In this document: piece by piece, positions 8,398 to 15,582 of the stretch | How positions within the stretch are numbered: the stretch's first letter is position 1 | Layout: the number at the start of each line of letters is the position of its first letter | NCBI GenBank assembly: GCA_013204985.1 | Contig: JABMLG010000004.1 | Location: 124,001 to 188,000 of the forward strand | DNA length: 64,000 nucleotides | Reading direction: 5' to 3' | DNA from: Microbacteriaceae bacterium VKM Ac-2855 | Lineage (GTDB): Bacteria; Actinomycetota; Actinomycetes; Actinomycetales; Microbacteriaceae | The notes under the pieces: generated by a model | Told to the model about the DNA's origin: nothing | What the model saw: the letters and a program-made list of their open reading frames with translations, nothing else | The model's database searches: none | Position numbers and translations under genes: made by a program

Positions 8398-8930
8398 CCG
8401 CGCGCCTTCAGCAGCATCCGATAGGCGGTGAGGAAGGCGGGGTCGTCGGCGACGTCCCACAGCAGGCCACCGCGCAGCTGCAGCACCACGAGCGGCAGCA
8501 CGATGCGCCCGCGCCCCTGCGCGATCTGCAGCATCGCGGCGCGCACGCGGCGCACGTCGAGGCCGACCGTGCCGACGCCCACCGCTGTGACGCGAGCCCA
8601 CGGTAGCTCCAGCCGGGCGTCGACGCCGGGCGCCGCGAACGAGACGCCATGCCGATCGGCGGTGACCACGTCGAACGGATGCCGCGGTGCGGCGGGTTCG
8701 ATCGGCTTGAGTCGCCGACGCAGTTCGGCCCCGCGCGCGATCACGAAGCCGCCGCTCGCCCGCGCATGCTCGGCGAGCACACGCGGGGCGGGTCGCGCCG
8801 TGGGGCGCCGCGCGGGCGCGACCAACCCGGCCGGGTTGAAGGCGACGCGCGGCGGCAGCGCGATCGGCGCGAGCGGCTGACCCCAATCGGGCTCCGCGGC
8901 GCTGCCCCACTCGGGCTCATCACTGGTCAT
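8394..8930 (-). CDS. Hypothetical protein, first gene of the dgt operon
   Basis: 178 residues. The N-terminal third is proline- and arginine-rich and probably disordered. The C-terminal part (residues about 85-178, DRHGVSFAAPGVDARLELPWARVTAVGVG...) looks like a small beta-barrel with a terminal helix, in the style of bacterial PH-like domains. I do not recognise a named family. The start was taken at MTSDEPEWG because coding character fades upstream and the divergent copper-chaperone promoter lies there. Confidence 0.65.
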   Translation of the reverse strand: MTSDEPEWGSAAEPDWGQPLAPIALPPRVAFNPAGLVAPARRPTARPAPRVLAEHARASGGFVIARGAELRRRLKPIEPAAPRHPFDVVTADRHGVSFAAPGVDARLELPWARVTAVGVGTVGLDVRRVRAAMLQIAQGRGRIVLPLVVLQLRGGLLWDVADDPAFLTAYRMLLKARG

Positions 8931-8941
8931 CGCTCCACATC

Positions 8942-8970
8942 TTGCTCCTCGCGCGCTGCGAACGTACGAT
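8942..8970 (+). promoter_or_regulatory. Promoter of the copper-chaperone-like gene
   Basis: TTGCTC (8942-8947) and TACGAT (8965-8970) separated by 17 nt. Transcription would start near the CsoR-like palindrome just downstream. Confidence 0.5.
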
Positions 8971-8976
8971 GAGATG

Positions 8977-8991
8977 TACCCCATGGGGGTA
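8977..8991. promoter_or_regulatory. CsoR-type copper operator
   Basis: TACCCCATGGGGGTA, a near-perfect GC-rich palindrome matching the known CsoR operator pattern TACCCCnnnGGGGTA. It lies 6 nt after the -10 hexamer, over the likely transcription start, as expected for Cu(I)-relieved repression. csoR itself is not in the window. Confidence 0.7.
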
Positions 8992-9018
8992 TCCACCCGA
9001 TCCCGTTCAGGAGATTCC

Positions 9019-9375
9019 ATGAGTTCATTCCTCGACCTCGGCCTCACCGCGAAGGGCGCGAGCGACGCCGCGTGCGGCTGCGGTTCGACCGGCGAATGCG
9101 CGTGCGGCGGCCACGGATCGTCCGCGCACCAGCACGGTTCGGCGGGCGCCGCCTCGGTGCAGAGCTTCGGCGTGGCGGGCATGACCTGCGAACACTGCGT
9201 TCGGAGCGTCACCGAAGAGCTCGCGTCGTACGACGACGTCGTCAGCGTCGACATTTCCCTCGTGCCCGACGGCACCTCGACCGTGACCGTCGGCAGCCGC
9301 CGTCCGCTCGGCACGGAGGAGATCGCGGGCGCTATCGCTGATGCGGGCTACCGGCTCGCGCCGCTGAACGCGTAG
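9019..9375 (+). CDS. Heavy-metal-associated (CopZ-like) protein with Cys/His-rich N-terminus
   Basis: 118 residues. The C-terminal HMA domain (about 46-118) has the copper-binding motif MTCEHC (Cys57, Cys60). Before it is a metal-ligand-rich tail with four Cys (19, 21, 27, 29) and His32, 37 and 39 in a Gly/Ser context, which could bind extra Cu(I) or Zn(II). The start is fixed by AGGAG 5 nt before the ATG at 9019. It sits behind a CsoR-type operator, so copper induction is likely. No CopA ATPase is adjacent, which suggests a stand-alone cytosolic copper buffer or chaperone. Confidence 0.88.
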   Translation: MSSFLDLGLTAKGASDAACGCGSTGECACGGHGSSAHQHGSAGAASVQSFGVAGMTCEHCVRSVTEELASYDDVVSVDISLVPDGTSTVTVGSRRPLGTEEIAGAIADAGYRLAPLNA

Positions 9376-9425
9376 GTCGTGACCCGCCGGCGACCGATCG
9401 GGAAGCGTTCGACTCGCCCGACGTA

Positions 9426-9537
9426 TGAAACGAAGGACGCGCCAGCACCGCACCATCGCCCGCGTGAAATAATCCCCGGAATCCCGCGGATCCACGTCAG
9501 CCGAAAGTGGTGACCGTCGGGCGCGTCCTTCGTTTCA
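9426..9537. repeat. 112-bp palindrome-ended element, copy A
   Basis: Perfect 18-bp terminal inverted repeats: TGAAACGAAGGACGCGCC at the left end and its complement at the right (9520-9537). A second copy of exactly the same length lies at 24044-24155 and aligns without gaps at roughly two thirds identity by hand count. It has no coding capacity and is MITE-like. It lies in the 9376-9802 gap, which holds only this element, a gene relic and a third palindromic element. Confidence 0.7.
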
Positions 9538-9567
9538 CACACGAACGACCTCACACACCAGGAGCGA

Positions 9568-9666
9568 TCAGACCGAGACGGGCTGGCCCAGCGCTGCGAG
9601 CGTCTCGAACGGCTGCTCGCGGAAGTCGCGGATTCGGAGTACGGGCTCCTGCCGCTGAACGGGTAG
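9568..9666. pseudogene. Chimeric relic of two neighbouring gene ends
   Basis: Positions 9568-9619 are identical (52 nt) to 9803-9854, the 3' end of the hydrolase gene including its stop. The next stretch resembles 9891-9911 of the same gene. It then passes, at a shared GCGGATNCGG, into a diverged copy of the last 35 nt of the CopZ-like gene (ending GCCGCTGAACGGGTAG versus GCCGCTGAACGCGTAG). It is therefore a recombinant fragment of both flanking genes and not an expressed gene. Confidence 0.75.
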
Positions 9667-9680
9667 CTCGCTGCCCCGGC

Positions 9681-9798
9681 GTACCGGATATCAGACGGCC
9701 CACGACGGCACTGATCTGGAGCTCCGAAGATCCACATGATCACAGGCATCTCGCGACGAGCGGAGCGGTGGCCGCCGCGCCGATCTGAGATCCGGTAC
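9681..9798. repeat. 118-bp palindrome-ended element with different termini
   Basis: Inverted ends GTACCGGATATCAGA (9681-9695) and TCTGAGATCCGGTAC (9784-9798), one mismatch. The internal sequence shares short blocks with the 112-bp elements (GATCCAC, GTGGCCG near the right end), so it may be the same family with other ends. It abuts the 3' end of the hydrolase gene. Confidence 0.5.
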
Positions 9799-9802
9799 GG
9801 GG

Positions 9803-10774
9803 TCAGACCGAGACGGGCTGGCCCAGCGCTGCGAGCGTCTCGAACGGCTGCTCGACCGCGGCGAAGTGCCCGGCACCCGGCAGCACCGTCTCGCGGAAAT
9901 CGCGGATGCGGGAGGCGAAGCCCGCCGCATCGGCGGGTCCCACGAAAACGTCGTCAGCACCGCGCACCGAACGGACGGGGCAGCGGATCCAGCGCCAGCG
10001 GTCGAGCCGGTACTCCGCCGCGGAACGCGCGGCGACGGCGAACGAACGCGGCCGGATCTCGGTCGAGAGCGCCTCGATCACGGTCGCGTCGATCCGACGA
10101 CGGCGGGCGAACAGCGGCGCGGCCAGCGCGGGGAGCAGACCGAGGTGGAACAGGCCGCGCACCAGCGCGACCCCGGCGGATCCGAACAGCGCGAGAATCC
10201 GCATCGCCAACAGCATCCCGGCGAAACCGGGCAGTGCCGAGCCACCGCGCAGCGGATGCCGCACCGCCTCGACGACGCCGGTGCCCGTGCCCGAGACCAG
10301 GCCGACGCTGAGCGTCGCCGCCGGGTAGGACGCCGCCAGGTCGAGCGCGACGACACCGCCGAGCGAGTGTCCGATCACGTTCCAACGTTCGTAACCGAGC
10401 GAGCGGGCCACCTCGGCGACCGTCTCGCTCATCCGCTGCACATCGATCGCGTCGGGCAGTGCGCTCTCGCCCCAGCCCGGCAGATCGATGGCGATCACAT
10501 CCGTGAGCGGCGTCGCCGTATCGTCGGACGCCTCGAGCAGTGGTGTCCAGGTCGACCAGGATCCGGCCGCGCCGTGCAACAGGATCGTCGCCGGCGCTCC
10601 GGCGACTCGACCCGCGTGAACGACGACGGGGCCCACCACGGACGGAACGACGCGTCGCCACAGCCCGACCCGTTCCGGAGCAGAACTCCGGAGCGGGAAG
10701 GGACAGTAGGCGGGCAGCCTCGACTCCCCGGCGCCCATGCGCGACAGGGAATCGATGGCGGGGATGCTGCTCAC
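9803..10774 (-). CDS. Alpha/beta hydrolase
   Basis: 323-residue alpha/beta hydrolase. Visible are the oxyanion-loop HGAAGSWSTW, the nucleophile elbow GHSLGG, a lid segment about 170-240 (VRHPLRGGSALPG...RRRRIDATVIEAL) and the catalytic Asp/His region DDVFVGP...GAGHFAAVEQP. Substrate unknown. The GTG start is poorly supported; ATG at 10738 (MGAGESRLPAY) is possible. Its 3' terminal 52 nt are duplicated at 9568. Confidence 0.8.
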   Translation of the reverse strand: MSSIPAIDSLSRMGAGESRLPAYCPFPLRSSAPERVGLWRRVVPSVVGPVVVHAGRVAGAPATILLHGAAGSWSTWTPLLEASDDTATPLTDVIAIDLPGWGESALPDAIDVQRMSETVAEVARSLGYERWNVIGHSLGGVVALDLAASYPAATLSVGLVSGTGTGVVEAVRHPLRGGSALPGFAGMLLAMRILALFGSAGVALVRGLFHLGLLPALAAPLFARRRRIDATVIEALSTEIRPRSFAVAARSAAEYRLDRWRWIRCPVRSVRGADDVFVGPADAAGFASRIRDFRETVLPGAGHFAAVEQPFETLAALGQPVSV

Positions 10775-10825
10775 ACCTCATCTTCGTCAGCACCCCCGAC
10801 ATCGGATGGGAGACACACTGGATCC

Positions 10826-11431
10826 ATGACCACTCGTGTGCTGCTGCTCGCCGATACGCACCTCCCCACGCGCGCCCGCGCCCTCCCTGAGCAGGTGTGG
10901 GCGGCCGTGGACGCGGCGGATGTGGTGTTCCACGCGGGCGACTGGGTGCACGAGCCGTTGCTCGACGAATTGCTCGAGCGATCGGCGCGTCTCGTCGGCG
11001 TCTACGGCAACAACGACGGCCCAGGACTGCGGCAGCGGCTGCCGGAGATCGCCCGGGTCGAGCTCGAGGGCGTCCGCTTCGCGATGGTGCACGAGACGGG
11101 AGCCGCGGCCGGTCGGGAGCGCCGGTGCGATGCGGCCTTTCCCGACACCGACGTGCTGGTGTTCGGTCACAGCCACATCCCGTGGGACACCACGACCCCC
11201 ACGGGGATGCGTCTGCTCAATCCCGGATCACCGACGGATCGGCGACGCCAACCCGCGTGCAGCTACATGACGGCCGTGGTCGAAGACGGGGCGCTCGGCC
11301 ACGTAGAACTCGTCGCGCTGCCACCCCGGGCTCAGTCGACCCGAGCACTGCCGCCCCGGGCTCAGTCGACCGCGCCGCAGAGCGAGGACGTCGCGATCCG
11401 CACGGAGCCGTCACCGAAGCGCACGTCGTAG
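10826..11431 (+). CDS. YfcE/MJ0936-type metallophosphoesterase
   Basis: 201 residues, calcineurin-like phosphoesterase. Metal ligands are in LLADTHLP, HAGDWVHEP, GVYGNNDGP, MVHETG and VFGHSHIPWD. It probably hydrolyses phosphodiesters; the substrate is unknown. The conserved domain ends near residue 165. The last 30-40 residues include a duplicated ALPPRAQST segment, produced by a DNA repeat, and read about 70 nt into the convergent DUF4245 gene, so the C-terminal tail is probably not functional. Confidence 0.85.
   Translation: MTTRVLLLADTHLPTRARALPEQVWAAVDAADVVFHAGDWVHEPLLDELLERSARLVGVYGNNDGPGLRQRLPEIARVELEGVRFAMVHETGAAAGRERRCDAAFPDTDVLVFGHSHIPWDTTTPTGMRLLNPGSPTDRRRQPACSYMTAVVEDGALGHVELVALPPRAQSTRALPPRAQSTAPQSEDVAIRTEPSPKRTS
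11318..11371. repeat. Direct repeat at the 3' end of the DUF4245 gene
   Basis: Two 24-nt copies (11318-11341 and 11348-11371, one mismatch, period 30), each containing CCCCGGGCTCAGTCGACC. The second covers the minus-strand stop codon at 11362-11364; the first repeats that stop. Confidence 0.8.
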
Positions 11432-11880
11432 CCGCGCCCCTCCGGGGTGACCATCGTGATGGTCGCCGGAGTCGGACTCTGCTCGCTCGAGATGTTCCAG
11501 CCCTGCGCACCGGCGTAGTCGGCGAGGGTGTCGGCCCACGCATCCGTCGCACCGGTCGTGGTCAGGGTGCGCACGGTCGCCACCCGCGCCGTGCCGGCGG
11601 TACAGGCGAGCGTGCTCTGCTCGTCGTCGACCGCGAGCACCTCATCCGCCGGCAATGCGGCCGTGACGGATCCGAGTTCTGCGCTCGCGATCGCCGTCTC
11701 GTCGGCGAGGACGGCCGGTTTCGGCACGAAGAAGACCGCCGCGATCATCGCGACGGCGATGCCCAGCACGGCGAGAACGATGGCGAGCCAGAGCTTCCAG
11801 CGCGACGGACGCAGGTCGGGCGGCCGGCCCTCGCGGTACTGCGACGTGAGATGCACCTCGGTCGGATTGATGATGCTCAT
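11362..11880 (-). CDS. DUF4245-like single-pass membrane protein
   Basis: 172 residues. A short cytoplasmic N-terminus (MSIINPTEVHLTSQYREGRPPDLRPSRWK) is followed by one membrane segment (LWLAIVLAVLGIAVAMIAAVFFV) and an extracytoplasmic domain of about 120 residues. This layout and VTPEGRGYDVRFG fit the actinobacterial DUF4245 family, whose function is unknown. A TTG start at 11892 would add four residues. It overlaps the convergent phosphoesterase gene by 70 nt. Confidence 0.7.
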   Translation of the reverse strand: MSIINPTEVHLTSQYREGRPPDLRPSRWKLWLAIVLAVLGIAVAMIAAVFFVPKPAVLADETAIASAELGSVTAALPADEVLAVDDEQSTLACTAGTARVATVRTLTTTGATDAWADTLADYAGAQGWNISSEQSPTPATITMVTPEGRGYDVRFGDGSVRIATSSLCGAVD

Positions 11881-11932
11881 GAATCCAGCCAACGCCTCGC
11901 GGCACCGTCGCGATCGGGTTCACCCGTGATAC

Positions 11933-12004
11933 TCAGGTGCCCGCCGAATCAGGTGCCCGCCGCCTCAGGTGCCCGCCGCCTCAGGTGCCCGCCGCCTCAG
12001 GTGC
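11933..12004. repeat. 16-bp tandem repeat derived from a gene 3' end
   Basis: Four full copies of TCAGGTGCCCGCCGCC (first copy ends GAA) plus a partial fifth that is the real 3' end of the oxidoreductase gene, whose minus-strand stop is 11997-11999. Each unit repeats the gene's terminal GGCACCTGA. Confidence 0.9.
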
Positions 12005-12947
12005 CGTCGTACCCCGTCGTCAGCACGACCTTGCCGCCCGCGTGGCCGCCCTCCACCAGCGCCAGCGCCTCGGCCGCCTGCTCGAGAGCGAAGGATGCGC
12101 CCAGCGTCACCTCGAGGCGACCCTCGCCGGCGAGCTGCAGCAGCGTGCCGCGCGCGGCGTTGCGCAGCGACGAGCCGGCGTCGGCGCCCGGGCCGCCGCC
12201 GAGCTTCTTGATGCCGCCGATGGCGCTCGCCCGCGCGAAACCGGCGATGGTCGCGATGCGGGTCTTCAGCGGCGTGACGACGACGGAGACGTCGAGTGCC
12301 TCATCCGTGCCGACCGTGTCGAGGGCTGCGTCGATGCCGTGCGGCGCGACCGCGCGGATCCGCTCGACGAGCCCGGGCCCGTAGGCGACGGGTTCAGCGC
12401 CGAAGCGCGCCAGCAATTCGTGATTGCGTTCGGAGGCAGTGCCGATCACGCGAGCGCCGCGGATGCGCGCCAGCTGCACCGCGAGCAGACCCACGCTGCC
12501 GGATGCGCCGTGGATCAGCACGGTGTCGCCCGCGCCGACGTGCGTGGCCTCGAGCAGGTGGTAGGCCGTGACACCGGTGAGCAGCAGGCCGGCCGCCTCG
12601 TGCCAGCTCAGCGTCGGAGGCTTACGCAGAACCGTCGCGCTCGTGGTCTGCAACTCCTCCGCATAGCCGCCCGCGACGCGATACGCCACGACCTCGTCGC
12701 CGACCGCGAACGGGACATCCGACCCACCGACCGCGCTGACGACGCCCGAGACCTCGCTGCCCGGTCGCAGCGGCAGACGAGCACCTCGACCGAACTGCCC
12801 GCGCACGAGCTTCGCATCCGACGGATTCACGCCGGCCGCGACCACCCGGATGTTCAGGTGCCCCGGCCCGGGGTGGGGCACCTCGACATCGACGACGCGG
12901 AGTTCGGCCGGGCTTCCGTACTCGGGTGCAATGACTGCTCTGACCAT
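11997..12947 (-). CDS. Zinc-free quinone reductase-like NADP-dependent oxidoreductase
   Basis: 316-residue medium-chain reductase. The N-terminal GroES-like domain (AAGVNPSDAKLVRGQFG, GSEVSGVVSAVG) is followed by a Rossmann domain with GASGSVGLLAVQLA. No structural-zinc Cys cluster is present, consistent with the QOR/NADPH:quinone reductase branch. The ATG at 12947 was chosen because GAGGTGG sits 5 nt upstream; the GTG at 12956 overlaps that site. The physiological substrate is unknown. Confidence 0.88.
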   Translation of the reverse strand: MVRAVIAPEYGSPAELRVVDVEVPHPGPGHLNIRVVAAGVNPSDAKLVRGQFGRGARLPLRPGSEVSGVVSAVGGSDVPFAVGDEVVAYRVAGGYAEELQTTSATVLRKPPTLSWHEAAGLLLTGVTAYHLLEATHVGAGDTVLIHGASGSVGLLAVQLARIRGARVIGTASERNHELLARFGAEPVAYGPGLVERIRAVAPHGIDAALDTVGTDEALDVSVVVTPLKTRIATIAGFARASAIGGIKKLGGGPGADAGSSLRNAARGTLLQLAGEGRLEVTLGASFALEQAAEALALVEGGHAGGKVVLTTGYDGT

Positions 12948-13025
12948 GCTGACCACCTCGTCGTGAAAGTACCACTCGCGGATGGCCCGGGCCCGGGTTC
13001 GCGCGAGATGGCGCCGCCCCGAGTC

Positions 13026-13892
13026 CTAGAGGGCGCTCAGGCGGCCCATCAGGGGTTCGAGGCCGGCGACCCAGCCCTGCGGGTCGGGGCCCTGAGGGGC
13101 GAGTTCGACGAGGGTGATGCCCTCGGCGGCGTACTCCTCCATCGAGCGGAGGAAGCCGTCGGGATCGCCGATGGGGTCGCCGCCGCCGATGATCGTCTTC
13201 GTGATCGTGTCGTAGTCGCGGCCCACGTCGTCGCAGTGCGCGCGCAGCACATCCAGCTTGCCGCGGATGCCCTCGGCGCCGATCGCGAAGAGGTTGCAGG
13301 CGTCGCCGTACTGCGCGACGAGGCGCAGCGTCTTCTTCTCGCCGCTGCCGCCGATGAGGATGGGCGGGCCCGGCTGCTGCAGGGGCTCGGGGTGGCAGAG
13401 GGTCTCGGCGAGCTGGTAGTGCGCGCCGTTGTAGGGCCCGTCGTCATCGCTCCACATCTGCTTGCAGATCTGCAGCGCCTCCTCCAGCCGCTCGAAACGC
13501 TCCTTGAGCGGCGGATACGGCACGCCCAGCGCGAGGTGCTCGCGCTCGTACCAGGCGGCGCCGATGCCGAGGATCGCGCGGCCACCGGAGAGGATGTCGA
13601 GCGCGGTCACGGTCTTCGCGAGCAGGCCGGGGTGGCGGTAGGTGACGCCGGTGACCAACAGCCCCAGTTTCATCCGCGAGGTCTGGCCGGCGATGAAACC
13701 GAGCGAGGTGTAGCCCTCGAGCATCGGATCCTCGCTGGTGGCGAACTGCTCCATCTGGAACCAGTGGTCCATCAGGGTGAACCACTCGGCGCCGAGGTCT
13801 TCGGCGGTGCGTGCGGTGGCGGCCAGAGTCGGCGCCAGCGCCGCTCCTCCGCCCGGAAGGGTGAAGTTCATGAAGTGGATGCCGAGCTGCAA
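13026..13892 (-). CDS. F420-dependent LLM class oxidoreductase
   Basis: 288-residue luciferase-like TIM barrel. GIHFMNFTLPGG at the start, LMDHWFQME, TGVTYRHPGLLAKTVTALDILSGGRAILGIGAAWYEREH and LIGGSGEKKTLRLVAQYGDACNLF are typical of F420-binding LLM proteins. The TTG start at 13892 (LQLGIHFMNF) has CTGGAG 7 nt upstream. It probably reduces an unknown substrate with F420H2 supplied by the nearby glucose-6-phosphate dehydrogenase homologue. Confidence 0.87.
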   Translation of the reverse strand: MQLGIHFMNFTLPGGGAALAPTLAATARTAEDLGAEWFTLMDHWFQMEQFATSEDPMLEGYTSLGFIAGQTSRMKLGLLVTGVTYRHPGLLAKTVTALDILSGGRAILGIGAAWYEREHLALGVPYPPLKERFERLEEALQICKQMWSDDDGPYNGAHYQLAETLCHPEPLQQPGPPILIGGSGEKKTLRLVAQYGDACNLFAIGAEGIRGKLDVLRAHCDDVGRDYDTITKTIIGGGDPIGDPDGFLRSMEEYAAEGITLVELAPQGPDPQGWVAGLEPLMGRLSAL

Positions 13893-13971
13893 GGGTGTGC
13901 TCCAGACGTCGAGAGGGGTGTGTTCAGCCTCGCACGTCCGCGCCACGACGCCCCCGGCTTCCACTGCGTTC

Positions 13972-14424
13972 TCAGGCGCCGGGCGGGCCGACGACCAGAA
14001 GCCCGGTGAATACGAGCGCAACGGCCACGGCCAGCAGCCCGGCCGCGAGGATCGGCCGGGCGAGCGACCAGCGCAGCGCACGGCTGGGCAGGCGGGCGTC
14101 GCGCGGATCCGCCGTCGCGTGTCGGCGCCACGGGCCGGCGAGCATCCCCCGACGATCGAAGCCGATCTCGACCGGGATGGTCGCGTACGGGATGACGGCG
14201 GCGGCGATCGCGAGCACCGTCGCGCGGATGCTCCAGCGCTGGTTCACGGCCAGCACGATCGCCGAGGCGCCGTAGGCGAGGAAGGCGAAGCCGTGGATCG
14301 GCCCGGCGACGCTGACCGCCCAATCCAAACCGGCGCCGTACTTCGCGAACATCGCGATGATCAGCAGCGTCCAGGTCACCGCCTCGGCGAGGCTCAACAA
14401 GCGGAAGGACTGACGCGGCGACAT
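13972..14424 (-). CDS. DUF3817 domain integral membrane protein
   Basis: 150 residues. The DUF3817 part (MSPRQSFRLLSLAEAVTWTLLIIAMFAKYG...AGPIHGFAFLAYG) has three membrane segments, with a fourth near the C-terminus (ILAAGLLAVAVALVFTGLLVVG). Function unknown. Start fixed by a leaderless-type promoter (TATTCT 6 nt before ATG). Confidence 0.8.
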   Translation of the reverse strand: MSPRQSFRLLSLAEAVTWTLLIIAMFAKYGAGLDWAVSVAGPIHGFAFLAYGASAIVLAVNQRWSIRATVLAIAAAVIPYATIPVEIGFDRRGMLAGPWRRHATADPRDARLPSRALRWSLARPILAAGLLAVAVALVFTGLLVVGPPGA

Positions 14425-14430
14425 GCTTCG

Positions 14431-14436
14431 AGAATA
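14431..14436 (-). promoter_or_regulatory. -10 hexamer for the DUF3817 gene
   Basis: TATTCT on the minus strand, 6 nt before the ATG, with no Shine-Dalgarno: leaderless arrangement. Confidence 0.5.
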
Positions 14437-14477
14437 CTCAGATTCGCTGGGAAGGCGCGCCGACGAAGAGCCCGGGT

Positions 14478-15437
14478 TCAATGTCCCAGGATGCGCGCGA
14501 CCAGCGCATCCGCGAAACCGTCCTCGACCTCGAGGGCGACGGCGGTACGCGACAGGCCGGCGTCGACGTAGCCCGTGTAGCGGGTGCGGAGGTCGACGAT
14601 GGTCTGGCCGCGGCCCGGCCCGCGGGTGGTGTCGACCTCGACGGGCACGATCGGAGCCAGACGAAGCCCGCCCGTGCCCAGCGCGACGGCGACGGCGAGC
14701 GGGTCGTGCAGCGCGGCGGACCGGCCGCCGAGGATCGGCACGTAGAAGGCGAAGTAGTAGTCGAGCGCCTGGCCGATCGCGACGGCGAGCGGATCGCCGG
14801 AGCCGAGGAGCTCGTCGCGATGCCGCTCCTCGATGCGCTGGGTCATCGTCACGTCGAGCCCGACCATCACAACATCCCAGTCGGCGGCGAACACCGCAGC
14901 GGCCGCCTCGGGATCGTGCCAGATGTTGGCCTCGGCGACCGGGGTGACGTTGCCCGGATGCTGAGCGGATCCGCCCATGATGGTCACCGAGTGCACCATC
15001 GCCGGCAGATCGGGGTAGCGCTCGAGCGCGATCGCGAGGTTCGTCAGCGGCCCGACGGCGATCACACGCAGGGCTCCCGGATGCGCGAGCGCCAGCCGGT
15101 GCAGCAGCGCGGCGGCATCCTCATCCGCCACCGACGCGGCAGCAGCGGTCAGGGCGACGTTGCCGAAGCCGTTGTCGCCGTGCACCTGCGGCGACCCTCC
15201 CGCGTACTCCTCGGCGAGGAAGTGGTGCGCCCCGATAGCGACCGGCACGTCGTCGCGGCCCGCCAGAGCGAGCAGCGCGAGCGTGTTCGCGGCGGCCGTG
15301 GTCGAGTCGGTGTTGCCGCTCACCGTGCCGATACCGACGATCTCGGCCTCGGGCGAACGCAGCAGGTAGGCGAGCGCGAGCGCGTCGTCGATCCCGGTGT
15401 CGCAGTCGAAATAGAACGGTGAAGCAGGGGCGGGCAT
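14478..15437 (-). CDS. Nucleoside hydrolase (IU-NH family)
   Basis: 319-residue inosine-uridine preferring nucleoside hydrolase. The family signature [13 protein letters not shown] binds Ca2+ at the N-terminus. [26 protein letters not shown] and [15 protein letters not shown] complete the active-site segments, and the late Asp/His motif is [10 protein letters not shown]. It cleaves ribonucleosides to base plus ribose in salvage. The ATG is set by a TACTCT hexamer 7 nt upstream. Confidence 0.92.
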   Translation of the reverse strand: MPAPASPFYFDCDTGIDDALALAYLLRSPEAEIVGIGTVSGNTDSTTAAANTLALLALAGRDDVPVAIGAHHFLAEEYAGGSPQVHGDNGFGNVALTAAAASVADEDAAALLHRLALAHPGALRVIAVGPLTNLAIALERYPDLPAMVHSVTIMGGSAQHPGNVTPVAEANIWHDPEAAAAVFAADWDVVMVGLDVTMTQRIEERHRDELLGSGDPLAVAIGQALDYYFAFYVPILGGRSAALHDPLAVAVALGTGGLRLAPIVPVEVDTTRGPGRGQTIVDLRTRYTGYVDAGLSRTAVALEVEDGFADALVARILGH

Positions 15438-15444
15438 GCGCACG

Positions 15445-15450
15445 AGAGTA
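15445..15450 (-). promoter_or_regulatory. -10 hexamer for the nucleoside hydrolase gene
   Basis: TACTCT on the minus strand, 7 nt before the ATG; leaderless arrangement. Confidence 0.4.
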
Positions 15451-15582
15451 TCCGGGGCACGTTGCGGCGAGGTTTCAGACGAAGGCTCGCTCGATACCGG
15501 TATTGACGGACCCCGCCACGACCCGATGGCGCTGGCTAGCATTGAAGAGCCCCTCGATCGCCCGCGAACGTCAGGATCCACC

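Noticed and set aside
9376-9802. Plus- and minus-strand frames of about 90-130 codons in the repeat-rich gap
   Set aside because: They are built from the palindromic elements and the duplicated gene ends; no ribosome site and no family.
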